Assembly (NCBI GenBank): GCA_035628915.1
Contig: DASPIW010000046.1
Location: 15,820 to 79,819 of the forward strand
From: JARBUG01 sp035628915
GTDB taxonomy: Bacteria > Bacillota > Sulfobacillia > Symbiobacteriales > Symbiobacteriaceae
Direction of reading: 5' to 3'
Length of the DNA: 64,000 bases
The notes beneath the pieces were generated by a model. That model ran no database searches. It saw only the letters and a program-made list of their open reading frames with translations, and was not told the origin of the DNA. The stretch's first letter is position 1; each line of letters starts with the position of its first letter. Both the position numbers and the translations under genes were made by a program. Shown here one piece after another: positions 40,496 to 49,563 of the stretch.

Positions 40496-41407
40496 TCAGT
40501 CTCCGATGAATTGCTGCGTCACCATCAGGCCGTAACGCCCCCCGGGAACGATGCCGATGCCGATTTTGGTAAACTTTCCGCTCAGGATGTTCGCCTTGTG
40601 CCCCGGGCTGTTCATGAGGGCCTGGTGGGCGGCATCCACCGTCTGGTTGCCGGCCAGGTTCTCGCCCGCCGTACGGTACGCGATGCCCGCGCCGCGCATC
40701 TGGTCAAACGGGGAACCGAGCGTCGGTGAGTTGTGGTCGAAATAACCCTGGGCGATCATGTCCTGGCTCTTGACCCTCGCGGTAGCGACGAGCCGCATGT
40801 CGACTTCAAGGGGAGCCAAACCCGCCGCCGTGCGGTCAGCGTTTACCAGACTGACCATCTGCTGCTCAGCGGCGGTCAGGCCGGATGCGGGGGCCGGGGC
40901 CGGATCAGGCTCAGGTGCCGGTTCAGGGGCGGGCACCGGCTCGGGTGCGGGATCGGGCTCGGGCTCCGGCTCCGGCTCGGGCTCGGGCTCGGGCGCCGGC
41001 TCGGGCTCGGGCGCCGGTGCGGGCTCCGGCTCGGGCTCGGGCGCCGGTGCGGGCTCGGGCTCGGGCGCCGGGTCAGACAAGGTCATCGCGGGGTTCACCG
41101 GCTCCGATGGCAGGGACGGGAGCGGCGTTGCCGCCCTGGCCAGGTAAATGGCCGGCACCCCGACACGGGCCAGCCGCGTTTCATTGTACCGGGCCCAGGT
41201 GAGCCCGTCTGTATACAGCCAGAACGAAACGTAGCCCGACGCCAAGTCCAGCGGCGTGCGGACGGATTCCAACCCGGCGCTGTGCTGCCCAAACCAGGGC
41301 GCCGAGGGGCCGGCCGCGCGGGCGCCCGCAGTTGCCATCACCACGGCGGCAACTACGGAAATGAGCCCCCCGAGACGGCGTACATGCTTCGATAAGAACG
41401 GCGACAA
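40496..41407 (-). CDS. Secreted CAP-domain (YkwD/SCP-like) protein with PE-rich linker
   Basis: 303 aa, TTG start after gggggg. Signal peptide (LGGLISVVAAVVMATAGARA), a ~75-residue N-terminal part, a ~60-residue Pro-Glu repeat linker, then a CAP domain (~175-303): EQQMVSLVNADRTAAGLAPL, GYFDHNSPTLGSPFDQM, AGENLAGNQT, HKANILSGKFTKIGIGIV. Resembles the C-terminal domain of YkwD/SafA-like spore or cell-surface proteins. Extracellular; enzymatic role unknown. The linker is coded by an unstable GC-rich repeat. Confidence 0.9.
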   Translation of the reverse strand: MSPFLSKHVRRLGGLISVVAAVVMATAGARAAGPSAPWFGQHSAGLESVRTPLDLASGYVSFWLYTDGLTWARYNETRLARVGVPAIYLARAATPLPSLPSEPVNPAMTLSDPAPEPEPAPAPEPEPEPAPAPEPEPAPEPEPEPEPEPEPDPAPEPVPAPEPAPEPDPAPAPASGLTAAEQQMVSLVNADRTAAGLAPLEVDMRLVATARVKSQDMIAQGYFDHNSPTLGSPFDQMRGAGIAYRTAGENLAGNQTVDAAHQALMNSPGHKANILSGKFTKIGIGIVPGGRYGLMVTQQFIGD

Positions 41408-41525
41408 CGGCGGATCCCCCCTTGCTTGGAATCAACCCTAAGCCGTTTTATCGTACATGATCGACCGGTATCCTATCAAAGGGAGTTCTCTGGAATCGGC
41501 TCCATTATAAGCGATGCTCATTCAT

Positions 41526-41544
41526 GGCGATACCCATTATCGCC
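41526..41544. repeat. Perfect inverted repeat upstream of the dehydrogenase gene
   Basis: GGCGATA cccat TATCGCC, 7-bp arms. The ~340 bp between the CAP gene and the dehydrogenase gene otherwise show no gene; a TACAAT at 41614 could be a -10 box without a clear -35. Confidence 0.45.
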
Positions 41545-41746
41545 AGGTACGGGTGTTGAATGGGTTGGATAATCCAGAGCATAGTAATGAACCGAACCAT
41601 GGACCTTTTGCTTTACAATGGCACTACAGTAGTGTGCGGGCGCTATTTGAAGCCGCGGCCACTAGGAAAGACTAAGGTTTGTCGGTATTATGTTGAAGGA
41701 CATTGGGGCATCGGTCTTACCTTTCAGAGATGTAGGAGTGTGACGC

Positions 41747-42634
41747 ATGGCAGTTCATACTTGGGGAATTATCGGTACCGGCGCAATGGGCCGGGGTATC
41801 ACCGAACTTGTGGCCTCCAAGGGCTTTGAGGTGATCGTGGTCGGCCGCACGCCCGGCGAGCTGGATGCTGCCCGGCAGGCCATCGATATCGCCCTTCAGA
41901 ATCAGATCGAGCATTGGGCCATCACCGATGCGGAGAAGAAAGTCACCATGGCCCGGATTCACTTCACTATGGACCTGACGCAGCTCGCTCATGCCGACTT
42001 CGTTCTGCAGGCGATTGTCGCTGAGATCGACGAGGACAAGCAGCTGTTCCGGACCCTGGATCAGATCTGCCGTAAGGATGTCATTTTGGCCTCCAATACC
42101 TCTACGCTCTCCATTACTGAAATGGCTGCCGCCACGTATCGGCCTGAACGGGTCATCGGCTGCCACTTCCTCACCCCTTACACCAAGACCCGCGTCGTTG
42201 AAATCGTGCGCGGCCTGAAGACCTCCGATGCGACCGTCTGCGAAGTGATGTCGATCGTGGGCGCCCTCGACCGCACCGGCGTGGAAGTGTACGAAGCGAC
42301 CGGCTACGTCACCACCCGCCTGATCGTGCCCCTGATCAACGAGGCCTGCGCCGTCCTGATGGAAGGCGTCGCCTCCGCCGAAGATATTGACACGGCCATG
42401 CGGCTGGGCTTCGAGATGGCCCGCGGTCCGCTTGAGATCGCTGACCGGATTGGCCTCGATACCGTTCTGGTCATGTGTGAGCGGCTGTGGCGCGAATACG
42501 GCGAAGTCCGCTATCGGCCGTCGCGCATCCTGCGCAAGCTGGTGCGCGCCGGCAACCTCGGCGTCGAGTCGGGCGAAGGCTTCTTCAAATATGACAAGGC
42601 CGGTCACCGGATCAAGAACGGAGGTGCCAGGTAG
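41747..42634 (+). CDS. 3-hydroxyacyl-CoA dehydrogenase family protein
   Basis: 295 aa, ATG behind gtaggagtgtgacgc. NAD-binding GTGAMGRGI at residues 9-17, DFVLQAIVAEIDEDKQLFRTLDQIC, then VIGCHFLTPYTKTRVVEIVRG, where the usual catalytic HFFNP reads HFLTP, so substrate use may differ. C-terminal GVASAEDIDTAMRLGFEMARGPLEIADRIG is typical of short-chain 3-hydroxybutyryl-CoA dehydrogenase. Directly joined to an acetate kinase gene, suggesting acid formation from acyl-CoA. Confidence 0.88.
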   Translation: MAVHTWGIIGTGAMGRGITELVASKGFEVIVVGRTPGELDAARQAIDIALQNQIEHWAITDAEKKVTMARIHFTMDLTQLAHADFVLQAIVAEIDEDKQLFRTLDQICRKDVILASNTSTLSITEMAAATYRPERVIGCHFLTPYTKTRVVEIVRGLKTSDATVCEVMSIVGALDRTGVEVYEATGYVTTRLIVPLINEACAVLMEGVASAEDIDTAMRLGFEMARGPLEIADRIGLDTVLVMCERLWREYGEVRYRPSRILRKLVRAGNLGVESGEGFFKYDKAGHRIKNGGAR

Positions 42635-43843
42635 ATGAAAATCCTTGTTCTGAACTGCGGCTCCTCCTCGCTCAAGTATCAGTTCCTCAACATGGAGAAT
42701 GAGCAGCTGCTGGCCACGGGCCTGGTGCAGCGCATTGGCTCGGAAGATGCGATTTTTGAGTATAAGGTTCCCGGCGGCAAGGAGATCAAGGAGGTCTGCT
42801 CCATCCTTGACCACACCAACGCCGTCAAGCGGACCCTGGCCGCTCTGGTCAACCCCGAGTACGGCGTGGTCAGCAGCCCCGACGAAATCACGGCGGTCGG
42901 TCACCGGGTGGTGCACGGCGGCGAAGCCTTTACCGGCTCCGTACTGATCACCGACGAGGTCAAGAACACCATGCGCGCCCTGATCGACCTCGCTCCCCTG
43001 CACAACCCGCCCAACCTGGTCGGCATCGCCGCCGCGGAGGCCGCCCTGCCCGGCAAGCCCCAGGTCGGCGTTTTCGACACCGCCTTTCACCAGACCATGC
43101 CCCGCACCTCCTTCCTCTACGCCCTGCCCTACGCCATGTACAAGCGGTACAAAGTCCGCCGGTACGGCTTCCACGGCACGTCTCACCGGTACGTTTCCGA
43201 GCGGGTCGCCGCCTGCATCGGCAAGCCGGCTTCCGAACTGAAAATCATCACCTGCCACCTGGGCAACGGGTCGTCGTGCGCGGCGATTCTGCACGGCAAG
43301 TCGATCGACACGTCGATGGGTTTCACGCCGCTCGAAGGCCTGATCATGGGCACCCGCTCCGGTGACCTGGACCCCGGCGCCTTCTTCTACATCATGTCTC
43401 GCGAAGAGCTGACCGTGAGCGAAATGAACTCCATGCTCAACAAGCACTCGGGCATGCGAGGCATTTCCGGCATTTCCGGCGACATGCGGCAGATCGAGGA
43501 AGAAGCCGCCAAGGGTGACGAACGGGCCATCGAGACCTTCAATATGTTCGAGTACCGCCTCCGCAAGTACATCGGTGCGTACGCGGCCGCGATGAACGGC
43601 GTGGATGCCATCGTCTTCACCGGCGGCATCGGCGAGAATTCCAACACGGTACGGGCTGCCGTCTGCCGGAACCTCTCTTACCTCGGCGTCGAGCTTGACG
43701 AGGAGATCAACGGCAAGCGGTCCAAGGAAGAGCGGGTCATTACCACCCCGAATTCCAAGGTTGCTGTTTGGGTGATTCCCACCAACGAAGAGCTGGTCAT
43801 CGCCCGTGACACGGTTGACGTAGTCAAGTCACTCCAGAAGTAA
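42635..43843 (+). CDS. ackA: Acetate kinase
   Basis: 402 aa; the ATG follows the preceding TAG directly with ggaggtgccag upstream. Full set of signatures: LNCGSSSLKYQ, GHRVVHGGE, FDTAFHQTMP, YGFHGTSHRYV, HLGNGSS, DTSMGFTPLEGLIMGTRSGDLDPG, FTGGIGENS. Makes ATP and acetate from acetyl phosphate (or the reverse). Ends before a strong terminator, so the two genes form one operon. Confidence 0.97.
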   Translation: MKILVLNCGSSSLKYQFLNMENEQLLATGLVQRIGSEDAIFEYKVPGGKEIKEVCSILDHTNAVKRTLAALVNPEYGVVSSPDEITAVGHRVVHGGEAFTGSVLITDEVKNTMRALIDLAPLHNPPNLVGIAAAEAALPGKPQVGVFDTAFHQTMPRTSFLYALPYAMYKRYKVRRYGFHGTSHRYVSERVAACIGKPASELKIITCHLGNGSSCAAILHGKSIDTSMGFTPLEGLIMGTRSGDLDPGAFFYIMSREELTVSEMNSMLNKHSGMRGISGISGDMRQIEEEAAKGDERAIETFNMFEYRLRKYIGAYAAAMNGVDAIVFTGGIGENSNTVRAAVCRNLSYLGVELDEEINGKRSKEERVITTPNSKVAVWVIPTNEELVIARDTVDVVKSLQK

Positions 43844-43849
43844 AGAAAC

Positions 43850-43873
43850 GAGCCGCCCGTACGCGGGCGGCTC
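43850..43873 (+). terminator. Terminator after ackA
   Basis: GAGCCGCCCG tac GCGGGCGGCTC stem followed by CTATTCTTTC. The ~230 bp from here to the chemoreceptor start hold no gene. Confidence 0.85.
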
Positions 43874-44102
43874 CTATTCTTTCGAACAGCGGGTTCAGCA
43901 GGAAACGGCAGGAATCTCGCGCTTGCAGACAGAATAGTGCGCTTTACGGAATATCGGAAAGGTGGACGCCCGCCCCCGAGGAAGGGGATATCTGAACCGC
44001 CGGATAGATGTGGCAGGGCATTTTCACAAGATCTGGAGGAAATTCCGACACCCTGAAGAATAGCTACAGAAATCTTTCATGGGACCCAAGGAGGCAGCAG
44101 CC

Positions 44103-45965
44103 ATGCGCATGTCAATATTGATGAAGCTGCTAGTGGGTTTCGCTGCAGTCATCCTGATTATGGGAATCGGCGGCTCATTCGTGATGCTTCGGCTGAGCAG
44201 TGTTGACGCGGCCTATGGGCATGTGATCACGCACACACAAACAGCCAGCGCCCTGGCTGCCAAGGTGCAGGCGGGCGTCTCCCAGCAAATCTCATCGTTG
44301 CGTGGCTATCTGGTAGAAGGCTCCGCATCTATGCAGGTGGAGTACGGCAACGTCCGCTACACGCTGGAGACGGACCTGGGCCAACTGACCAACTATGTGG
44401 AAGACGATGAGGAACTGAAGGCCAAAATTGAGAAGCTGCGGGAGTTGAGCCAGAACTTCACCTGGCCCGCCGATCAGATTTTTACCCTGGTCAAGGAAGG
44501 CAAGGCCGAGGAAGCCCGCGGCGTCGCCAGCCGGGAAGCGGCACCGATTGCCACGGACATGAGCGCCCTGGCTGACCAGATTCTCAGGGAGTTTTCAGAG
44601 CAGGCGCTGGCAGATGTCGCGGAGACCCGCGCCTATGCCGCAACAACCCGCTTGATTGGGTACGCGGCGTTCACGGCGGCGGCGGTCTTCGCCCTGCTCA
44701 TGGGATTCATCATGGCCCGTGTCATGGCGCAGAACGTGCGCAAGATCGCCGCTCTGGCCGGCCAGGTGTCGGATGGCAACCTGGCGGCCGACCCGGTCCG
44801 GGTCTCCGGCCGTGACGAGCTGGCCGACCTCGCCAAATCGATCAACCAGATGGTAGCGTCGCTGCGGGGGCTGGTCCACAGCGTAACCGCGTCGACGAAC
44901 CAAGTTGCAGGGGCGGCCGATACGCTCAGCGAAATCTCGGGGCAGGCTTCCGATGCCTCCAGCCAGGCGGCCAACGCCGTGACCAAAGTGGCAGCCGGCG
45001 CGTCGCGCCAGGCGGAAGCGACCACGGAGGTCAGCCGCACCGTCGAGCAGTTGAAGCGGGCGATCGAGCAGGTGGCGGCGGGCGCCGGACAGTCCTCACG
45101 CGATGTCCAGCAGGCGGCCGAGACTCTGACCACCATGGTCGCCGACATTGACGCCACCACCCAGAGCAGCAGCGAAAATGCCGAAGCGGCGGCAGAGGCG
45201 TCAAGCACAGCCGCCCGGGGCGCGCGGTCGGTGGAGGAGACCATCGCCGGCATGGACCGCATCCGCACCAGCGTCGAAGCCTCGGCGGACCGGATCCGGC
45301 ACCTGGCCGACGTCTCCCGCCAGATCGGCGCCATTACCGAAGCGATTTCCGGCATTGCGGGCCAGACGAATCTACTGGCGCTGAACGCCGCCATTGAAGC
45401 GGCACGGGCAGGTGAACACGGCCGGGGGTTCGCCGTCGTGGCCGAAGAAGTGCGCAAGCTCGCCGAAAGCGCCGCCGGCTCAGCCCGGGAGATCGCGGGC
45501 CTGATCCAGACCATTCAGAACGAGACCCAGGAAGCGGTCAAGGCCATGGAGGCGGGCCGGGCGGAAGTCGAAGCCGGCGCCAAGCTGGCTGCGGGCGCCG
45601 GCGAAACCCTCCGCCAGATGCAGGCGGCCGCAGCGCAGACGGCCCTGGCCGTGAAGGCGATTGCGGAGCGGGTTCAGGCCAGCTTCAGCCGCATTCAGGA
45701 TGTAACCCATGCATTCGAGGCGATCTCCGCCGTGACGGAGCAGAACACGGCGTCGACCGAAGAGATGGCCGCCAGCGCCCAGTTGGTGACGGATGCGATC
45801 TACGGCATCAACGGCGTTGCCCAGGAGAACGCGGCGATTGCCGAAGAGGTGTCGGCCTCGACGGAAGAAGTAACGGCCTCCGCCCAGGCGGTCTCGGCCT
45901 CCGCCCAGGAGCTGCAGCAGATTGCCAGACGGCTCAGGGAGCAGGTCGAGCAGTTCCGGGTGTAA
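44103..45965 (+). CDS. Methyl-accepting chemotaxis protein
   Basis: 620 aa from ATG 44103, chosen because caaggaggcagcagcc precedes it. First TM (LVGFAAVILIMGIGGSFVML), a ~150-residue periplasmic/4-helix-bundle sensor, second TM (IGYAAFTAAAVFALLMGFIMA), HAMP with PVRVSGRDELADLAKSINQM, and the signalling hairpin IAGQTNLLALNAAIEAARAGEHGRGFAVVAEEVRKLAE. Talks to CheA/CheW; ligand unknown. Monocistronic between terminators. Confidence 0.95.
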   Translation: MRMSILMKLLVGFAAVILIMGIGGSFVMLRLSSVDAAYGHVITHTQTASALAAKVQAGVSQQISSLRGYLVEGSASMQVEYGNVRYTLETDLGQLTNYVEDDEELKAKIEKLRELSQNFTWPADQIFTLVKEGKAEEARGVASREAAPIATDMSALADQILREFSEQALADVAETRAYAATTRLIGYAAFTAAAVFALLMGFIMARVMAQNVRKIAALAGQVSDGNLAADPVRVSGRDELADLAKSINQMVASLRGLVHSVTASTNQVAGAADTLSEISGQASDASSQAANAVTKVAAGASRQAEATTEVSRTVEQLKRAIEQVAAGAGQSSRDVQQAAETLTTMVADIDATTQSSSENAEAAAEASSTAARGARSVEETIAGMDRIRTSVEASADRIRHLADVSRQIGAITEAISGIAGQTNLLALNAAIEAARAGEHGRGFAVVAEEVRKLAESAAGSAREIAGLIQTIQNETQEAVKAMEAGRAEVEAGAKLAAGAGETLRQMQAAAAQTALAVKAIAERVQASFSRIQDVTHAFEAISAVTEQNTASTEEMAASAQLVTDAIYGINGVAQENAAIAEEVSASTEEVTASAQAVSASAQELQQIARRLREQVEQFRV

Positions 45966-45975
45966 TGGCAAACAG

Positions 45976-46008
45976 CGGGCCGCCTGCAACCCACGTGCAG
46001 GCGGCCCG
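45976..46008. terminator. Bidirectional terminator
   Basis: CGGGCCGCCTGCA...TGCAGGCGGCCCG, 13-bp stem between the convergent chemoreceptor and carboxypeptidase genes. Confidence 0.85.
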
Positions 46009-46014
46009 TTTCCA

Positions 46015-47259
46015 TTACTTCTTGCGATTGAACCAACCGGAGACGGTAAGGCGAATCGTGTCCCAGAGCCGCTTGAAGAAGCCGCCCTGCTTTATGTCTT
46101 GCGAGGCGAGCAGGTTGAACTTGGCCACTTCCTTGCCGTCGGCGGAGTAGATCAGTTCACCGAGCTTATCCCCCTTCTTGACCGGGGCGGTGACCGACTC
46201 TTCCTGGTGAACGGTCGGGATCAGCTTTGTCTCCTGCCCCTTCGCCACGGTCAGCAGCACCGGGCGGTCCGGTTCAAGGGCCACCTCGTTGGCGGCGCCC
46301 TTCCAGACCCGGACGGTCTTGAGCTCCGGCACGGCGGGCTTGGCGGTGGTGAAGTTGGCAAAGCCCCACTGCAAAATGGCGGCGCCGGCTTCGGCCCGGT
46401 TGCGGGAGCCCTCCGCTTCCGTCTTGCCCGGGGCGCCCAGAATCACGGCGACCAGCCGGGTCTCGCCACGCTTGGCCGTCAGGGCGATGTTGTAGCCCGA
46501 CTCTTCGATGAAGCCCGTCTTCAGGCCGTCGACGCCCTCAATGTTGCCGAGCAGCGTGTTACGGTTGTACTGCTTGACGGACGGAGTGCCCTTTTTGTCC
46601 GCCGGCAGGTTCTCCGGCAGGGGGTAGGTGAACTCGATCACCGAGTGCAGGTCGGTCAGGGCTTCGGGGTGCATTTGGACATAGAGGCGGGCGAACTCCG
46701 CGAACTCCCGGGCCGTCACCATGTTATTGGGACTGAGGCCGGCGGGGTCGGCAAACCGGAGCGACTTGAAGCCCATCTCCTGGGCTTCCTTGTTCATCAG
46801 CGCCACAAAAGCGTCGACGCTGCCGGCGATATGCTGGGCAATGGCGACGGAGGCGTCGTTGCCCGAGGGAATCGCGATGCCCTTCATGATCTCGCCGACG
46901 GTCACAATCTGGCCGGGCTCAAGGAACATCACCGAGGAGCCCGGCATTGTCGCGGCCCAGGCTTCACGCTGGATGTTCACCTTGTCCTCTTTTTTGATGG
47001 CGCCTTCGGCGATCTTCTTATAGGCCAGGTGCAGCGTCATTAGTTTCGTAAGCGAGGCCGGCGGAATCGGCAGGTCGGCATCCTTCGTATACAGGGTCTG
47101 GCCGGTGGCATAGTCGAGCAATATGGCGGATTTCACATTCAGGGTGAGCTCCGGGGGCGCCGCCTTTGCGGTCGTGGTGAACCCGACCAGCAGCGAACTG
47201 ACAATGGCGATCAGGGCCAGAACCCCGAGAATTCGGCGTAGCTGTTTCCTACGGAGCAC
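46015..47259 (-). CDS. D-alanyl-D-alanine carboxypeptidase (PBP5/DacF type)
   Basis: 414 aa; GTG 47259 behind aggagggg. Signal peptide (ILGVLALIAIVSSLLVGFTTTAKA), SxxK motif PPASLTKLM, SGN motif IPSGNDAS, KTG motif DGLKTGFIEESG, then PBP5 C-terminal domain and an amphipathic membrane tail (FFKRLWDTIRLTVSGWFNRKK). Trims cell-wall or spore-cortex pentapeptides. Confidence 0.95.
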   Translation of the reverse strand: MLRRKQLRRILGVLALIAIVSSLLVGFTTTAKAAPPELTLNVKSAILLDYATGQTLYTKDADLPIPPASLTKLMTLHLAYKKIAEGAIKKEDKVNIQREAWAATMPGSSVMFLEPGQIVTVGEIMKGIAIPSGNDASVAIAQHIAGSVDAFVALMNKEAQEMGFKSLRFADPAGLSPNNMVTAREFAEFARLYVQMHPEALTDLHSVIEFTYPLPENLPADKKGTPSVKQYNRNTLLGNIEGVDGLKTGFIEESGYNIALTAKRGETRLVAVILGAPGKTEAEGSRNRAEAGAAILQWGFANFTTAKPAVPELKTVRVWKGAANEVALEPDRPVLLTVAKGQETKLIPTVHQEESVTAPVKKGDKLGELIYSADGKEVAKFNLLASQDIKQGGFFKRLWDTIRLTVSGWFNRKK

Positions 47260-47309
47260 AGGCTCCCCTCCTATTATGGTGAGTATTGCGCCTGCCGGGG
47301 GCTGCAGGC

Positions 47310-48017
47310 TTAATGTGACGCTCGGGCTTCGGGCGCCGCCCCCGCATTCGGTCTATCAATAGAGCCGGACATGGGTATCGCTTCGTCGCCACCCGCCATG
47401 GCCCGCAGCACCCCGGGCGCCGCAGCGGCCAGGGCTGCCTGCGCCAGGTGCCGGTCGAGGCCGAGGGCCGTCAGGCGGGCAAGCAGGTCGCTCTGGGCTT
47501 CCTGCATGACGCTGACCACGGCGGCGCCGGCATCCTGCACCATTGTTTCGCTGCCCTGGATGACGGGGCCCAACGGTTCGAGGAGCAGGTGGAGGCGGTC
47601 CTCCGCGTCTTCATCCAGATGGTCGAGGACGACCACGCCGCGGGCGCCCAGGTGAAGCTCACGGGCATGTCCCAGCACTTTGGCCGCAGCAAACCGGACT
47701 TTCGGAAAATCGGCGGCGAGGTCGCCGGTGAACACATCCGGAGCCATGTTCACCACCAGGGCGCCATCTGCCAAATGGGGCGCCATTTCCCGGATTACCG
47801 GCACAACCGCCGGACCGGGTATGGCCAGCAAGACTACCTGACACCCCCTTACGCTGCTGATTTGGTCGGACGCAAGCCCGCCGACTTCATCGGCCACCTG
47901 AGCCGCGCCCGTGCGCTCCCGGCCGATAATCACTTTCCGGAACCCGGCGGGAATCCGGTGCGCCAGTAGGGAGCCCATTCGGCCTGCCCCGACGATGGCT
48001 ACCTTGTACCCTCCCAC
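47310..48017 (-). CDS. NAD(P)-binding oxidoreductase, ProC-like (partial family similarity)
   Basis: 235 aa; GTG 48017 chosen for the gggaggcgaagct site, although the frame is open further upstream through a Cys-rich stretch. Rossmann motif VAIVGAGRMGSLLAHRI, then VVLLAIPGPAVVPVIREMAPHLADGALVVNMAPDV and a helical C-terminal half ending AGGDEAIPMSGSID. Resembles pyrroline-5-carboxylate reductase-type enzymes but lacks a secure C-terminal match; substrate unknown. Confidence 0.75.
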   Translation of the reverse strand: MGGYKVAIVGAGRMGSLLAHRIPAGFRKVIIGRERTGAAQVADEVGGLASDQISSVRGCQVVLLAIPGPAVVPVIREMAPHLADGALVVNMAPDVFTGDLAADFPKVRFAAAKVLGHARELHLGARGVVVLDHLDEDAEDRLHLLLEPLGPVIQGSETMVQDAGAAVVSVMQEAQSDLLARLTALGLDRHLAQAALAAAAPGVLRAMAGGDEAIPMSGSIDRPNAGAAPEARASH

Positions 48018-48250
48018 AGCTTCGCCTCCCTCAGCAAACGACTGGCAGCTTGCACATGCGAGGTTATTCTGCCCGCAGGTGCAGTCTGCCAATCGCAGTT
48101 GGAGACGCCTATGAAAGGTCTGTGCCTACCAGTTTAAGCCAGAGCATCAACGGAAGCAAGGGATTATGCAGATTCGCATATGGAACGGAACCTTCCTGCC
48201 TGGATGGGCATCTTCCTTAAAGACCGAAGATTGTGCCAGGGGGCGTTACC

Positions 48251-48750
48251 GTGCCGTTTGCCATCCCTACGTTTGCAGAGAACGACGATACAGCCCTGGC
48301 AGAGATCCTGGCTGTGGTGTACGGCCGCCATTTTTCGGCGGAAACGCTGCGCCAGGAAGAACTGTCCCGACCAGCGCACTGCCTGCATGCGGCGTGGGTC
48401 GCGGAGTCGGATGGACGGGTAGTCGCCTTTTCGGAGTACGCGCAGTATCCGGGCGCCTGCCACCCCCGCAGATTTAAGGTTGGGGTGGCCCTCCCGGCGA
48501 AGACCGCGACCGGCAGATCCATGAACTGGGAGCGCTGATCAGGCGAGATTTTCCTACCGCGCAGCCCCTGACCGACGTGCCTCTTGAGCCGTGGGTCAAG
48601 AACTTGGCGCGGCCTTTGTTCTTCCCGGAGGCTTATTGGCTCGCCCGGAAGGACGGACGGCTGGTCGGCCTGAGTACCATCTGGAAGACGGATGAAGCGG
48701 GCGTTGCGGAGACGGGCATGACGGGCGTTATGCCTGGGCGAAGAACAGAC
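48251..48750 (+). pseudogene. GNAT acetyltransferase, frameshifted and truncated
   Basis: GTG 48251 (gggggcgttacc). Frame 1 gives FAENDDTALAEILAVVYGRHFSAETLRQEE and AAWVAESDGRVVAFSEYAQYPG; after a one-base shift near 48490 another frame gives DRQIHELGALIRRDFPTAQPL and YWLARKDGRLVGLSTIWKTDEAGVAETGMTGVMPGRR, the acceptor-binding end of the GNAT fold. The expected remainder is missing. Clear decay, not a sequencing-error-only case. Confidence 0.75.
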
Positions 48751-49148
48751 GTGGGAGCCGCAGCCCCCACTACGGGCTGTTGGGTGCATCAACCAATCTG
48801 CAGCCGGCCGTCAACCGGCGAATCTGCCCCCGCCGCGCGACTGGTGCGCGACGAACCCACGCCTCAGTGCAGCCTGCGGTAACCAGTTGGTCTCATGCCG
48901 TCACCCTTCGTACCCACGCTGTAACCCCATTCATAGTGCAACGACGCCCAAGCAGGAATGCCTACTCCTGCGTGACTCCCGTATTCCCCCCGAAGACGCG
49001 GGCGCCTACCGCCGGCCATGCACTCTGCCTGTCGCCATCGAGGCTCCGGCACGCAACGCGTTGCCACTGCAGATGCCTCGCGACAGCCTGCGTCGTCACT
49101 CCATCGTCACCCTACCGTCACCCCGGTCGTGGCGGTGCGAGACGCTGG

Positions 49149-49242
49149 GCCCCCTGAAGGGCTGGGGAGGAAGCCAGCCTCCTGATTCACCTGTGTTTTG
49201 CAGAGCAGTGTACGACCCAATGACGCAAACAAGCGGCGAATC
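49149..49242. repeat. REP-like hairpin repeat, copy A
   Basis: Begins GCCCCCTGAAGGGC and contains GATTCACCTGTGTTTTGC (49184-49201) and its imperfect complement GCAAACAAGCGGCGAATC (49225-49242), which can fold into a long hairpin. Confidence 0.6.
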
Positions 49243-49325
49243 CTAAAAATGGGGCGCCAGTCAGCTCAGTAAGCTGCCGGTTCTGGGGCCTTTCGTTTCA
49301 GGATGCCATGGTTTGGCCCGAAGAA

Positions 49326-49420
49326 AGCCCCTTCTGAGGGCAAAAAGGCTATCCGGCCACCCGATTCACCTGCGATTTGCTCACATCTCTCGAGCCCCTC
49401 CTGCAAAATAGCGGCGAATC
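49326..49420. repeat. REP-like hairpin repeat, copy B
   Basis: Begins GCCCCTTCTGAGGGC and contains GATTCACCTGCGATTTGC (49363-49380) with GCAAAATAGCGGCGAATC (49403-49420). Same layout and arm order as copy A, about 178 bp away. Confidence 0.6.
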
Positions 49421-49563
49421 GTGGAAGCAGCCCGGCTGGACAAGGAGACGGCAGCCTGGCTCCTGGCGACCGTCTTCGTAGTGAGCACCCGTCACGCGAA
49501 AGCGAAAACGAGACGCCGGAAGCCAGTGAGGCTCTCCGGCGTCCCTTTCTCATCCAGAAACCT

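Larger units (their letters stand above)
48751..49563. other. Non-coding stretch with hairpin repeats, no gene seen
   Basis: About 800 bp between the acetyltransferase relic and bshC with no frame that looks protein-coding on either strand. It contains two diverged copies of a hairpin repeat (listed separately) and pieces that could be further relics. Confidence 0.6.

Noticed and set aside
40885..41080. Repetitive GC-rich tract as a separate repeat element
   Set aside because: It encodes the in-frame Pro-Glu linker of the CAP-domain protein.
41717..43447. 576-codon minus-strand frame opposite the dehydrogenase and acetate kinase genes
   Set aside because: Both plus-strand genes are unmistakable; the reverse frame is Gly/Val/His-rich shadow.
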